DNA of 64,000 bases. It comes from Mesocentrotus franciscanus (Eukaryota > Echinodermata > Echinoidea > Camarodonta > Strongylocentrotidae). The stretch is taken from NCBI GenBank assembly GCA_037976565.1, contig CP137667.1, forward strand, positions 35,197,366 through 35,261,365, written 5' to 3'. Positions within the stretch are counted from its first letter, which is position 1, and each line of letters starts with the position of its first letter. A model generated the notes under the pieces. That model saw only the letters and a list, made by a program, of their open reading frames with translations. It was not told the DNA's origin and searched no databases. The translations under genes were made by a program, and so were the position numbers. Positions 10,101 to 18,609 of the stretch are shown in pieces.

Positions 10101-12351
10101 CTATTCCACCAAACATGCAACACGCTCAACATCAAATGCAGATGTCGCAGCAACAAGCGGCTGCTGCTCGCCACCCACATCAGCTTACTGTGGCACAGCA
10201 ACAACAAATGCTTGCAAGGCAGCAATACATGGAACAACAAGTAGCACGACCTAAGAACAGTTTTGAGCGGATTATGCTGAGGCTGAATGGCTTCTTCCCC
10301 AATTACAACAAGTAAGTGAAAGCAGAATCTGTATTAAAGCCCCACTGCACTACTTGTAGCTACTTGCTCCTCTATATAGAAAACAAAGCCTAAGCAGTGC
10401 CCGTTGGTCCCCCATGATCCTCTTTTTCTTATGTTAATTGAGAGCTGAGTTGATGAGATAACCACCTGTCAGTGACCATGCTGGGAGGTCTAATCCCTCC
10501 TGGCCAAACTAGTGCAGACAGGCTTTAAAGAGAAGGTCAACTTCTGGTGTAGAGGAGGCACGGTGAGGGGTAGTGGTCTCGTAAGCGGATGTCCCTAGTT
10601 TGAACCAAGTCGTTGTTCAGGCTAGTGGCCTTTGGTAAGGCATTAATACTCATTGCCAAGTCCCTTAGAGAGGACTTAAAGCCGTCGGTCCCTTATTTGC
10701 TTACTTACAAGCATGCATATGCTTTCTTAGCAGTCAGGTAAAACAAAGAAACAAGCAATAATGAATAATGTGATTGCTGTCTTGTTCTTTGTTTGGAGGA
10801 ATATCATAATGTCCCATGGAAAGGGTTGTTCTTCAAATGCCCTCATATCTTAACTATGACGAGAAATGGCTTAAATGTTTTGGCCAGACTTTCATGCAAC
10901 ATGTGTGTGTATTCCTTTATACCCAATTCATATGTCAATGTTGAAAGGTTTCTTTTCTATAAGGCTCTTTTTCTTCATTAATAATCTACATCGACCTACA
11001 TATCCTAGTATCCATCTACTAAAAGTTTTCTGTCATTCAGCATTTTCGAAGATTCATGTTTCTCTAAATCTGTTATCTTGACAGGGTTCAGCTGACTGGT
11101 TTTCTGAAGGAGGTCCGCACATCTAACAACGGCTCCCTCTCTGGCCTTTCGGTAGAAGAGATCATCCGTCGTGTTACAGAACTCGTCCGTCAACGGCAAC
11201 GAGAGACAGCAGGCAATGCTTCTCAGGTGAGGCCACAAGGCAACATCTCTTGCCCATTGGGTATTCTTGTTGAAAGACTGTTAGCAGCTACTGAATAAGT
11301 CAAATTTTGTGTGTGTGTACATATAGGAGGACCAAGCTATTTTTGCCATTATATGTCATACGATCCTGACTACATCTAAGAGTGCATAATGTGATCATTA
11401 AGTCAATAGCCCAATCAGACATGTTTGACAATTCTTCTTGAATAGCTTTCTATTATTCCCTTGAGTTTTTTGTAATTCCATGACCACTGCTAGACATGTA
11501 CGATACGACCTAAACTTCTGTTTTACTGATAAAAATGGTGTAGATATTAAACTGTGTTCCCATGGCTTACATTCCACAGAGGATGCAGAACAAGGGCTTC
11601 ACCAACCACCAGGGAGGTCGCCCCGCTGCCCCACCAGCCACCTTCAACACCCAGCCCAAGCGATCCTCTTACCATAATGCCCCTACCCCATCCCAGCCGG
11701 CCTGGTCAACGGTGGGCCACATCCAGGGGCTGAACTGGCATAAGGAGCTTGTCGATGGAGAGGCGGAAGAGGAGGACCCTGCGTGATCTGCCATGATGAG
11801 ATGAGCGGGGATAACGTCTTGGAGATCGAGTGTGGTCATATCTTCCATATACATGTGAGTGTTATAGTATAGAATAATTTATATCAGTTAGGGCATTAGT
11901 ATTTGTCATGAGAAGATGAGCAGGGATAATATCTTGGAGATGTGGTCATATCTTTGATACACACGGAGTAATAAAGCATAAAAATGATTTACGTCTGTAA
12001 GGGCTAAATTAGTAAAACAGTGTTCCAAGCATTTTGAAGGTCACAAGGGAGGAAATCTTACAAATCCCAAAACTTATGATTCTTTAGAATCCCTTTACGT
12101 GGGGACAATGTTAAAAATGTGAAGCACTTGTAGTTTTATTGCTTTTCTTGAATGCAGTATATCCAGCAGTGTATTTAGGAATTTACATAAAGTACTTGGA
12201 CACCTTACTAGGTGTTGTTATTTCAAATTCACATTATGTTTCTTTCGTTTCCATGTAGTGTCTCCAAGAATGGCTCAAGCAGCAACAAACTTGTCCGACG
12301 TGCCGTAACTTCACCATTCTCAAGGACGACTACCCTTCGCTGCACAAGTAA
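1058..12351 (+). CDS. TTC3: Gene 1: TTC3/DZIP3-type E3 ubiquitin ligase, 3' half (13 exons, C-terminus)
   Basis: Spliced from thirteen exons (listed separately); the gene enters from the left edge, so its N-terminal half is absent. Order of parts: charged coiled coil (exons 1-6), a short conserved segment ending in VPVPYKPEG (exon 7), a Pro/Met-rich and then Ala/Gln-rich linker (exons 8-10), a helical block with [16 protein letters not shown] (exons 10-11) and a RING-H2 finger (exons 12-13). In known TTC3 and DZIP3 proteins the same helical block precedes a C-terminal RING that binds E2 enzymes and directs ubiquitin transfer; the family is cytosolic. The helical block and RING are what identify it. 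Three one-base losses break the frame in exons 8, 9 and 12. The exons total 2196 nt; adding three bases gives exactly 733 codons. It is either a functional gene with assembly errors or a recent pseudogene. The split between TTC3 and DZIP3 cannot be settled here. Confidence 0.85.
1542..1841. mobile_element. piggyBac-type MITE, copy 1
   Basis: Roughly 300 bp bounded by inverted ends ACTCTTATCCTGTCATAA and TTATGGCAGGATATGAGT; the right side has the TTAA expected of piggyBac target duplication (1838-1841), the left has mutated to TCAA. GC-rich middle with TAGCGCGCTCGCATG. A second copy in opposite orientation lies at 52260-52573. Confidence 0.7.
2009..2125 (+). pseudogene. Decayed duplicate ('echo') of exon 2
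   Basis: A pyrimidine-rich stretch ending TTGTACAG is followed by sequence that in frame 2010 reads [20 protein letters not shown]. This is collinear with [20 protein letters not shown] of real exon 2 at 2187. The upstream pyrimidine tracts also match. In the phase needed to follow exon 1 it meets a stop within eleven codons, and no GT donor is evident, so it looks like a dead copy left by local duplication. Confidence 0.5.
2187..2305 (+). CDS. TTC3: Gene 1 exon 2 (coiled coil)
   Basis: Acceptor GTGAACAG, donor ACA/GTAAGT. Translation starts [15 protein letters not shown] and ends [10 protein letters not shown] across the splice (phase 2 end, completed by the G that opens exon 3). Strongly charged helix with heptads. 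A foldback MITE starts 26 nt after the donor. Confidence 0.8.
2331..2647. mobile_element. Foldback MITE, CAATAGGCC family (317 bp)
   Basis: Two arms of about 155 nt make up nearly the whole element. CAATAGACCATTTTCATAAT at the left mirrors GAAAATGGCCTATAG at the right, and the inner parts (ACAAATTATTTCATTC, GTCAGAATG) also pair. Same arms as the element at 58210-59967. Located in the intron after exon 2. Confidence 0.8.
2911..3104. mobile_element. Small TIR element, ACAGTGAAACCTGTCT family
   Basis: TACAGTGAAACCTGTCTATA at the left and AGCAGGTTTGACTGTA at the right are inverted ends; the interior repeats GGTCTTT..GACAGGTGG units. TA flanks both sides. Further members at 14535-14843, 35221-38546 and 47840-48290. 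Confidence 0.75.
3202..3325 (+). CDS. TTC3: Gene 1 exon 3 (coiled coil)
   Basis: Acceptor TACTTTCAG, donor CGG/GTAAGT. The first G completes a Gln codon from exon 2; then [20 protein letters not shown] and an Ala/Glu/Ser-rich helix. Ends in phase 0. Confidence 0.8.
3600..3735 (+). pseudogene. Echo fragments of exon 4 in the preceding intron
   Basis: Bases 3603-3665 are close to exon 4 at about 3852-3920: the shared core is ATGGCGTTGCTCAA followed by a similar AGAG/AGCAT run. A second piece at 3691-3722 repeats the exon-4 acceptor and start (AGAATTCTGTCAA then AGAAGGTCA). The order is scrambled and neither piece is open in the right phase, so they are non-coding duplicates. Confidence 0.55.
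3757..4050 (+). CDS. TTC3: Gene 1 exon 4 (long coiled coil)
   Basis: Acceptor TTTTTTTCAACAG, donor GAG/GTATGT. 98 codons from [16 protein letters not shown] to LGRACKAE, phase 0 at both ends, without Gly and with a single Pro: a continuous coiled coil matching the coil that precedes the RING in TTC3 and DZIP3. Confidence 0.88.
4659..5243. mobile_element. Foldback MITE with GGGAAATCCAACCC ends
   Basis: About 585 bp. Left GGGAAATCCAACCC mirrors right GGGTTGGATTGCCC; subterminal AAGAAAGTTATGAATTTTTG mirrors CATTCATAACTTTCTTA. A related left half is at 48017-48190. Confidence 0.75.
5304..5407 (+). CDS. TTC3: Gene 1 exon 5 (end of coil)
   Basis: Acceptor TTTTGTAG, donor AAAA/GTAAGA. Reads [20 protein letters not shown] and continues into an amphipathic helix ending NILQ(N), phase 2. 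Corresponds to the family segment after the coil where a Leu-rich helix appears. Confidence 0.82.
6396..6486 (+). CDS. TTC3: Gene 1 exon 6
   Basis: Acceptor TTTCACAG, donor CAG/GTAATA. One base completes Asn, then [20 protein letters not shown] and a short helix ending ASKAQ; phase 0 end. Confidence 0.78.
6545..7016. repeat. Intronic 114-120 bp tandem repeat, four units
   Basis: Units start CATGTTACAAAGTTTATCTT at about 6545, 6659, 6779 and 6899. Each carries GATCAGTTACCCAACGTATG and later GAGGAGTGATAGGG. Units 2-4 contain TAGGGTTAGGGTTAG. The small open frames here are repeat artefacts. Confidence 0.85.
7270..7374 (+). CDS. TTC3: Gene 1 exon 7 (conserved [13 protein letters not shown] segment)
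   Basis: Acceptor TTTTTCAG, donor AAA/GTAAGG, 35 codons, phase 0. [19 protein letters not shown] aligns with the segment of TTC3/DZIP3 containing a Gln-rich 'EEQIxAIKNG'-type motif that follows the coil; then a Pro/Val stretch leads into the linker. Confidence 0.82.
7410..7575. repeat. TTTC/TGCC pyrimidine microsatellite
   Basis: TTTCTTTCTGCCTGTC-type repeats in the intron after exon 7; the opposite-strand Lys/Arg/Glu-rich frames are not genes. Confidence 0.8.
8281..8454 (+). CDS. TTC3: Gene 1 exon 8 (Pro/Met-rich linker; one-base loss)
   Basis: Acceptor CTCTGTAG, donor GTG/GTGAGT. Phase 0 reading gives [15 protein letters not shown] and on to VDPRMG, then a stop at 8416-8418. One base earlier in register the rest reads [13 protein letters not shown] and ends in exactly the phase exon 9 needs. 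One base is missing near the GGG run at 8412-8414. The linker is not conserved, so the exon is placed by splice sites, phase and composition. Confidence 0.62.
8574..8628 (+). pseudogene. Echo of the 3' end of exon 8
   Basis: GGGATGATGGCGGC, the CACGGCAGAGGGT block and a trailing GGTNNTGAGTTTT are repeated about 163 bp after the exon-8 end. The copy differs by small indels, for example CACCCACGG against CGCCACGG. It includes the donor region, so the duplication took in exon end plus intron start. Confidence 0.6.
9073..9416 (+). CDS. TTC3: Gene 1 exon 9 (Ala-Gln repeat linker; one-base loss)
   Basis: Acceptor TTCAGCAG, donor ATG/GTAAGT. The start reads [20 protein letters not shown], then an (Ala-Gln)n tract at about 9150-9300 with a few Met, His and Arg, then QTPPVVSQE. 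Past about 9355 the natural frame moves by one base to [20 protein letters not shown], the only frame whose phase joins exon 10. So a base is missing in the GGAGAGGCAGCC stretch. The tract is low-complexity and probably disordered. Confidence 0.68.
10101..10311 (+). CDS. TTC3: Gene 1 exon 10 (Gln-rich, start of conserved helical block)
   Basis: Acceptor ATAAAACCAG, donor AACAA/GTAAGT. Reads [20 protein letters not shown], a Gln/Met/His-rich run, then [20 protein letters not shown]. The last part is the conserved domain of TTC3/DZIP3 just before the RING (a 'FxxIxxxLxxxFP' pattern). Ends phase 2. Confidence 0.88.
10334..10528. mobile_element. TTAA-bounded MITE, copy 1
   Basis: TTAAAGCCCCACTGCA at the left and ACAGGCTTTAA at the right, about 195 bp, in the intron after exon 10. 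A near-identical copy is at 36333-36528 (shared CAGTGACCA and TCTAATCCCTCCTGGCCAAA). Short TIR AAAGCC/GGCTTT inside TTAA suggests piggyBac-type mobilisation. Confidence 0.75.
10550..10745 (+). mobile_element. tRNA-derived SINE (family S1), degraded copy
   Basis: Head GGTAGTGGTCTC and a B-box-like AGTTTGAACCAAG, then a body with GGTAAGGCATTAAT and ATGCTTTCTTAGCAGTCAGG. The same body follows a better tRNA-like head at 54202-54415. Confidence 0.7.
11085..11226 (+). CDS. TTC3: Gene 1 exon 11 (conserved helical block)
   Basis: Acceptor CTTGACAG, donor [29 protein letters not shown] then [14 protein letters not shown]: the most diagnostic piece of the gene, matching the TTC3 segment with SLSGLSIDEIVQRVTE and the DZIP3 equivalent. 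Phase 0 at its end. Confidence 0.92.
11580..11854 (+). CDS. TTC3: Gene 1 exon 12 (first half of RING-H2; one-base loss)
   Basis: Acceptor CATTCCACAG, donor CAT/GTGAGT. Pro-rich start, [19 protein letters not shown], acidic GEAEEEDP, then the frame stops at 11784-11786. One base back, the sequence reads [20 protein letters not shown] and on to the intron: zinc ligands C1-x2-C2-x13-C3-x-H4-x2-H5. The break falls between Pro and the first zinc-binding Cys (CCCTGCGTG, one T short). As written the protein would lose its RING. Confidence 0.88.
11900..12000 (+). pseudogene. Echo of the RING exon (exon 12 end plus intron start)
   Basis: From about 11906 the intron repeats exon 12: TGTCATGAGAAGATGAGCAG against TGCCATGATGAGATGAGCGG, then GATAAYRTCTTGGAGA and GTGGTCATATCTT. 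The following intronic bases (AATRATTTAYRTC) are repeated too. The copy lacks the third Cys codon and has no open frame; a decayed tandem duplicate of roughly 115 bp. Confidence 0.7.
12259..12351 (+). CDS. TTC3: Gene 1 last exon (second half of RING-H2, stop)
   Basis: Acceptor [26 protein letters not shown] supplies ligands C6, C7 and C8 (C6-x10-C7-x2-C8), followed by [14 protein letters not shown] and TAA at 12349-12351. The end resembles the DZIP3 tail more than the TTC3 tail. Phase 0 joins exon 12. Confidence 0.92.
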   Translation, partial: CLQEWLKQQQTCPTCRNFTILKDDYPSLHK

Positions 12352-14248
12352 GAGAGAGATAGGACGATCAGATCTCTCAAAATTTATGCTTTTCTTCTAC
12401 TGAAGAGGGGACTGGTCGAGACTTCAATTTGTCAAAGTCCTGTGTATTAGTTTAAGACAACTACCCATCACTTCACCAGGAACAACTTTTTTATTATTTT
12501 CTTGAGAAAGACTGTTATTACATTCTCGTACACAATGGTTGCACTTCACTATACTAGTATATTACACATGTTGGTCAGATGTCTCATATAACCTTTCATT
12601 ATATACGACTCATAAGTCAATAGTTTGTATAATTTGTAATATAATATGATGTTGATCATTGTTCTCCTCTGAATGAATGGTGTTGTAAAAGAAAGCCATT
12701 TATTATTAATGATCTTTCATTTTACCTAAATTTTCATAAGTATATGTATTTAATGAGGATTAAGATGTAGCTTGTAATGAGTTAAATTTTGTATTCTTTC
12801 TACAAGAAAATAACCCAACTCTGTGATTTATACATGTATTAAGGATGAGAAAGGCTTGTATGTTGCAAAGGTACCCGTAAGTTACAAAGTTATCCACAAA
12901 TTATTTGAATTGTGTCATTTTCATTCATACAACAATGAATATTAATGAACATTGAATGTCATTATTGAACACTGCCATTATGTAATGACATTGTCATTTT
13001 AAACAGTATTTTTTTTTATAATCAGAATAACTACCTGTGTCAGTAGGCTTTTGCTTACCATGATGTAATAGCTTCTGTAGACCTCGATCATAGCTGGTGT
13101 TGTTGTCGATGCACTAAAACGATGTGATAGGATGGGATCGTACGTTGAAGAAAGCTTAGGTAATTTCTCTACTGATTGTAAAGACTCTAAAGAGAAAATG
13201 AAATTCAAGTAACAGCACTAATCGTATGAACCTCTTCAGTAATTTGAATGCTGAACTTCAGTAGGTAATTTCTCTACCGATTGTGAAGAGAGACTAATTT
13301 CCAACTTTACATCACCAATCAGATGAACCTTTTCGGTTGATTTCACGAATTTGAACGCTGTAGCTTTGCTTGTTGGACGTCATTCAAAACTTCTTTCGCA
13401 TGGTACATTAATATTTTGTTTTACAATACATAGGCATAATAATTATTACATATGATATATGGGGAAAAAATAATTTGAAAGATACATTGAAACAGTATAT
13501 ATAATTGTACAAGTATGTATTTATTCATTACTTCTAATAAGATTAAACATTTAGAAAACGGTAATGCATATATAATATTTTGTATTTTTAAGTGTCAGGC
13601 AAACAATACATCGTTCATCATGTCAAGGATATTGTTTTCCATTTATTTAAGTTCATCTGAAATTCATTTTGGTTACTTTAATTTCGATGGTTTTGTAAGT
13701 ATAGTCTCAAATATAAAAAGTAATAATTGTGTTACCCGGTTTAGAAGGTAACATGAATATGTGATTTCAATTCAGGCTGCTTGAGATAATTGAAAATGCG
13801 CTTCCCTTTTTAAAGAAGATGAAGAAAAAAACTTAATTTATATGAATTGTTACTATTCCATTACCTTCTTGTTTTATAAAATATAATGCACTGTAAAATA
13901 TTATAACTGAAGAGATGCTATATTACACAAAAAATGTCATGATTAAACTTTGATGATATGCATTTTGCAATACTTGCAGAAAAATAAAAATAATTTGTTT
14001 TGGTTGAAGCAAATCCATGTATTTATGGTTGCTTTTTAACTGCAGTAGCTGTAAACTACTTATGAATATTCTGTCTAATATGTTAAATTCTACAGTGATT
14101 ATGATGTACATTATTGTAATTATTTCTATCTTCATTATGTCTTTTGTGTTATGATGTGTAAAAGTTGGGGTTTTATTCCTTTTACATGGTTTTTTAATAA
14201 GTATTTTTATTCAAATACATGTATTATTATATTATTAAGAAACAGACT

Positions 14249-14456
14249 GTTTCTTGAAACTATCATAAGTCTAAACTTTCTGGATATCCCATAGAATCAT
14301 GTGTTATAGAATTAACATGTGTTAGAGAATTAACATGTGTTATAGATTTAACATGTGTTTCTATATGATGTCATAGAATCATGACTTATGCTATAGAATA
14401 AAAATTCCTTTCTATGGGATGTCCACGAACTCAGACTTATGACGGTTTCAAGAAAC
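14249..14456. mobile_element. MITE with 48-bp inverted ends
   Basis: GTTTCTTGAAACTATCATAA at the left is mirrored by TTATGACGGTTTCAAGAAAC at the right; the match continues to CCCATAGAA/TTCTATGGG. The middle repeats TTAACATGTGTTA three times. Confidence 0.8.
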
Positions 14457-14534
14457 TTTCCTCAGATTACTGGTATCGACTTCATAACTGGTTTATATAT
14501 GGTGAAGACTGTGCACAGGTTGTGAATGTTGAAA

Positions 14535-14843
14535 TACAGTGAAACCTGTATAGAAAGACCACACAAGGGAGACACAAAGAGGGGTCTTTATAGGCAGGTG
14601 GTCTTTATAGACACATTTTACTGTAAAGTGTGTATCAACGAGAAACATTGTTTCAAAGGAAACCAAAAAAATATATGGTTATTATAGACAGGTGGTCTTT
14701 CTATACAGGTGTTTGCTAAAACAGTCTACAAGTCCAGTGAAACATCTGTATAAAGACCACTCACGGGAGACATGAAAAGTTGTCTTTATAGGCAGGTGGT
14801 CTTTCAATAGGCCTACTGGTGGTTGCTAAGACAGGTGGACTGT
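14535..14843. mobile_element. Two adjacent ACAGTGAAACCTGT-family elements
   Basis: Starts at TACAGTGAAACCTGTATAGA and again at CAGTGAAACATCTGTATAAA (14735), each with AAGACCAC and GACAGGTGGTC units; the second ends ACAGGTGGACTGTA. A tandem pair of the small TIR family. Confidence 0.65.
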
Positions 14844-15829
14844 ACGACTATATCAATTATCAATAAATGTTGCATGCCATTTGATTCGGCTATAACACTT
14901 TTTTCAATTTTCTTTCTCCATGTCTAACACTTACATTTTAGCCTTTATTGACTGTATACAAATTCTTGACTTTCCAATGTGCATGTTGCATCTTCCGCAA
15001 TTTTTTTCCTTAGCACTGTACAGTATAAGAGTTTGTGTTCACAATGTTTTAATGAATAAAATGCTAATCATACAAGTTTGGGTGTTTTGTTATCATTTTG
15101 ATGTCTGCTTGCTTATGTTGTATACCACAGAGAAGGATACATGTACCAGGGAGTTGGCATGTACACTGAACTTTAGTGTCATTCACAACAATACCACCGT
15201 GCATCGCACCTGACAATCCTGCCTACCAGTGTCATTGCTAAATGATTGGTGAAGCCGAGTTGGAAGAGGTACTCTATCATTTCAGCTGCCATGCACAATG
15301 ACAATATGACTTGTTTACTAATGTGTTTCAATTTATGCATGATTCTCCCTCAAACCCCTGGTTACAAACCATTTGATTCACCTGCTATGCATAATGACAT
15401 CTTTGTGGATGAAATTCACTTTGGGTGCATTCGTTGTTGCTATGTCAGATAAGCCCCTGGCAAGCTTTAATTCTGACGAATAGATAATATATTTTAAAGT
15501 GAAATCAACTCCCCAACACCCAGTCCTAAAAATGTGTACGGTAAACTATTCAATACTGTTGGCATTATGAATATCTTACAAGAAAGAAAGAAAATAAGCC
15601 CTTTGGTTTTAGAATACTAGGCCTACATGAGAAAATGTTCAAGAATCGAATGAGGTTGAAGAAATAAACCAATACCATGCATTTCCACCATGGCATTACA
15701 TACCACCCACTATATTCACTGAATTATTATAATCAGCAAGAATGACTACCCACACTATCAAAACGCCGAATCTCTAGGAGTAATAATTAAAAACTAGGTA
15801 TTGGGTATAAAACACACTTACATAATATT

Positions 15830-16490
15830 ATATACACAGACGGATCTAAAGATCCCAATTCAGAGAGGCCATGCGGCAGCATGCAGCTAGGCTTCGACCT
15901 TCCAGCGAAAATACATGAACAGAAGAGACTACACAATGGCACATCGTCATACAGGGCAGAACATGATCATGAGGCCATTATTATGACCTTAGATTGGATT
16001 GAAAACTTGAATATTTATGTTGGTATTGTTATTCTTTCAGATTCTCTGAGTTCAATTATTAAATGTAATAGAGTCTCAGAGAAAAGAAAATTTTGTAGTA
16101 GAAATAATGATAAAAATAACACATCTTCAATATAGAAATGTAAACATAACGCTAGAATGGATCCCATCTCACTTTGAACTAGTAGGGAATGAAGTATAGT
16201 AGATTGCTTTGCAAAGAGAACATTAAAGAAAAACATCGAAATTAACAATGATCTTAATGTGCAAGAACTGAAATCAATACTGAGTAAAAGAGTACGTGAA
16301 ATCTGGGCGAAAGATGGAAAACGATACGGTTACCTCTTAAACGATTTGAGAATCATTCAGGTATATGTTAACAGTTACAGTGAAAGAATACTACATACCG
16401 GTAGATTAAGAATGGATGTTTTTCAACTGAACCAACAAAATGCAAAAGTAGGTTTATGTGGAACATCTTCAAGACAGAATTAGGAAATGC
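15830..16490 (+). pseudogene. LINE RNase H domain, decayed
   Basis: IYTDGSKDPNSERPCG at 15830 is the beta-1 strand with the first catalytic Asp of an RNase H. Later come Glu and Ile-rich helix pieces and ILSDSLSSI (second catalytic Asp in SDS). In a shifted frame at 16146, NITLEWIPSHFELVGNEV is the WxPSHxGxxGNExAD motif, cut by a stop. Then a remnant RLRMDVFQ resembles the RLRxGH tail segment. Jockey/I-like non-LTR elements encode such a domain. Broken by at least one frameshift and a stop, so inactive. Confidence 0.75.
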
Positions 16491-16599
16491 GTATCTTTTG
16501 GATCAGTTATTAAGCCTTCATGATGAGCCTACCGGGCCTTGTCCCTTAAACTGTGGGTGAACGGCACGCCCAGTCAGGCTTAGTCTTTTTTGTTGGGGG

Positions 16600-17192
16600 A
16601 GAGTTTAGCATAGGTTACGATGAATTCCATGATGCCAGATAATATTTTATTTCTCCATTTGGCATTTTAATGATTATGGCTTACCAAATCTAGACTTGCT
16701 TATATGAAGCTTTTCCTGTAAAACAGAGTGAATGAGAACAAGGAGACTCTTCATTTTTTACCAATGCAACTTTAAAAGGGCCATTATAAATCCTATGATT
16801 TGTGAGTATTTGTGTTTCTATTAAACCCATTTTAATGGTAAAGATTCATATGAATGAATGAATCGAAAAGGAAACACCCTCCCTTCCTCGGAGAGGTATA
16901 TATGCATCAATTATCTTCGTCTTTTAGCTAAATACACATTTCATTACACTAATAGACCAAGATGCAAAGTGAATGAGAGGAGAAAAAATTCATAAGCGAG
17001 AGTTTCAATGCTTTAATGAAGTCAGTGATGAAAAAGACCTACACATAGGGCTACTATATGCAGAATTGTTTTCTTTATAGTATGAACTGTCGATCTGAAA
17101 GATGTATAGATTTCGTAATAAAAATAATCAGGCGTTTTGATATTCTTCCTAATCCAGAGTTACTTCTTAAAGAGAGATGATAGAAATTTTTG

Positions 17193-17237
<45 letters not shown>

Positions 17238-18380
17238 CCCCTTTGAAAAAATGATTATGGCAAGCCAATATTATGGGCTAACAAAAAAGAGTAGAAAATA
17301 GGAAAAAGGAGTAACTGGGAATCGAACACATTACCTTTGCATTGCCATTGGAAAGCGATCGCTTATATCCACAAGAACACTCTGCCTCACTGCATGGTGA
17401 AATTTAGTTCAATTCTATTTGTTAATACTTTCTTATAAAATGTAGGTTTACTGATTTTACACTTTCGGGATACGTGATATGATTATTAATTGTATAGTCC
17501 GATGTTGAAAGAAAGAGTCACAAGGATTAATCCAGAATTCTTGTACAACTGTAGACCCACTCCCTTGTAGGAAATCCACATTCCTGGTCATTAACCCATT
17601 AATTACTACCGAGGACAATTATTACTCCCTACCCCGGAAAACTACTAATTTTAACCCATCATACTAGGGTTATCGTTCTTAGGGGTATAAGTGACCTCAG
17701 AGGTATAGTTGTCCTGGGATATAGTCGTCGATCACCCGGAGACGTTTGGGAGGCAAATGATTGTGAAAAGGGGGATGGCGTGAACCCCCCCCCCTATCAG
17801 TTTCCTCCAGGGGCTAAGAGAAAGAATCCCATTGGTCTCCATCAGAGTTAATCTATACCTAATATCTAGCTGGCTGTGATCCCCATTTAAGGTTTAGAAA
17901 AGGGTAGGGGGCGGGGCGCCTATCCGCCCATTAAAGATATAACAACATCTGTTGCAATTATATAATATTTTTTGTTTGATTGAAGATAGTGATGGCGCTC
18001 GTCAATCTATGTATGCGCCACTCAATAATAATTGTTTCAGCGAGTTCTAATTCCTTGTTCATCCTCTTTTCTGAACTGATCTTGCAGCTTGTTGAACGCA
18101 TTAAATTTGTGTGTCTTAATTACTCCTTTTCAGCTAGGGCCAGCATGAGCCGAAATGCAGCAACGTTATTATCCTTCAGATGAAAACAACTTGGACTAAT
18201 GAACTATGTACTGCAAACTCAGATGGATATCGATTTCAATTTCTGCCAGGAAACAACAAATAAACAACAAACAAACAAATACCAAAATTCGTATAAGGAA
18301 CATGTAGAAAGGGCGGAATCAAACTCATGAAGGAGCAAGAGGTGGTGGGAAGAAAGACAGCAAATGAGGATAGGGGTGCT
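16600..18380. other. Intergenic stretch without recognised gene
   Basis: Contains the (CT)n run and, at about 17310-17395, a tRNA-like segment in reverse orientation (GGGAATCGAAC resembles a reversed B box), possibly a SINE remnant. Nothing else supported. Confidence 0.4.
17190..17235. repeat. (CT)n microsatellite
   Basis: Uninterrupted CT dinucleotides, roughly 20 units. Confidence 0.95.
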
Positions 18381-18384
18381 AGCG

Positions 18385-18390
18385 AAAGAT

Positions 18391-18420
<30 letters not shown>
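18385..18420. repeat. (GA)n microsatellite and purine-rich flank
   Basis: GAGAGAGA run continuing into G-rich purines to about 18600; it creates a 208-residue Ser/Leu-rich open frame on the other strand that is compositional. Confidence 0.85.
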
Positions 18421-18421
<1 letters not shown>

Positions 18422-18609
18422 AGAGGGGCGGAGATAAGGCGGGAGGGGGTACGCGGATGCGAGTATTTTGAGGGCTGAAGGAGAAAGGAAAGAGGAGGGA
18501 GATGGGCTCAAAAAGCTCTCGTGAAGAAAAGGTGACAAAGAGAGAGAAACTTGGAGAGGGGAAATTGGATAAAAGAAAAAATCATGAAAGGAAGGGAGTT
18601 GGTCTAGTG

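Larger units (their letters stand above)
12352..15100 (+). other. Probable 3' UTR and downstream intergenic DNA of gene 1
   Basis: AT-rich and without a convincing exon. A piece at about 12430-12478 resembles the end of the last exon (see findings). 13156-13370 is an imperfect tandem duplication of about 105 bp sharing AGGTAATTTCTCTAC. No AATAAA stands close to the stop. The clearest candidate polyadenylation signal is AATAAA at 15055-15060, followed by a GT-rich stretch; another AATAAA is at 14862. Assignment of the transcript end is a guess. Confidence 0.35.
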
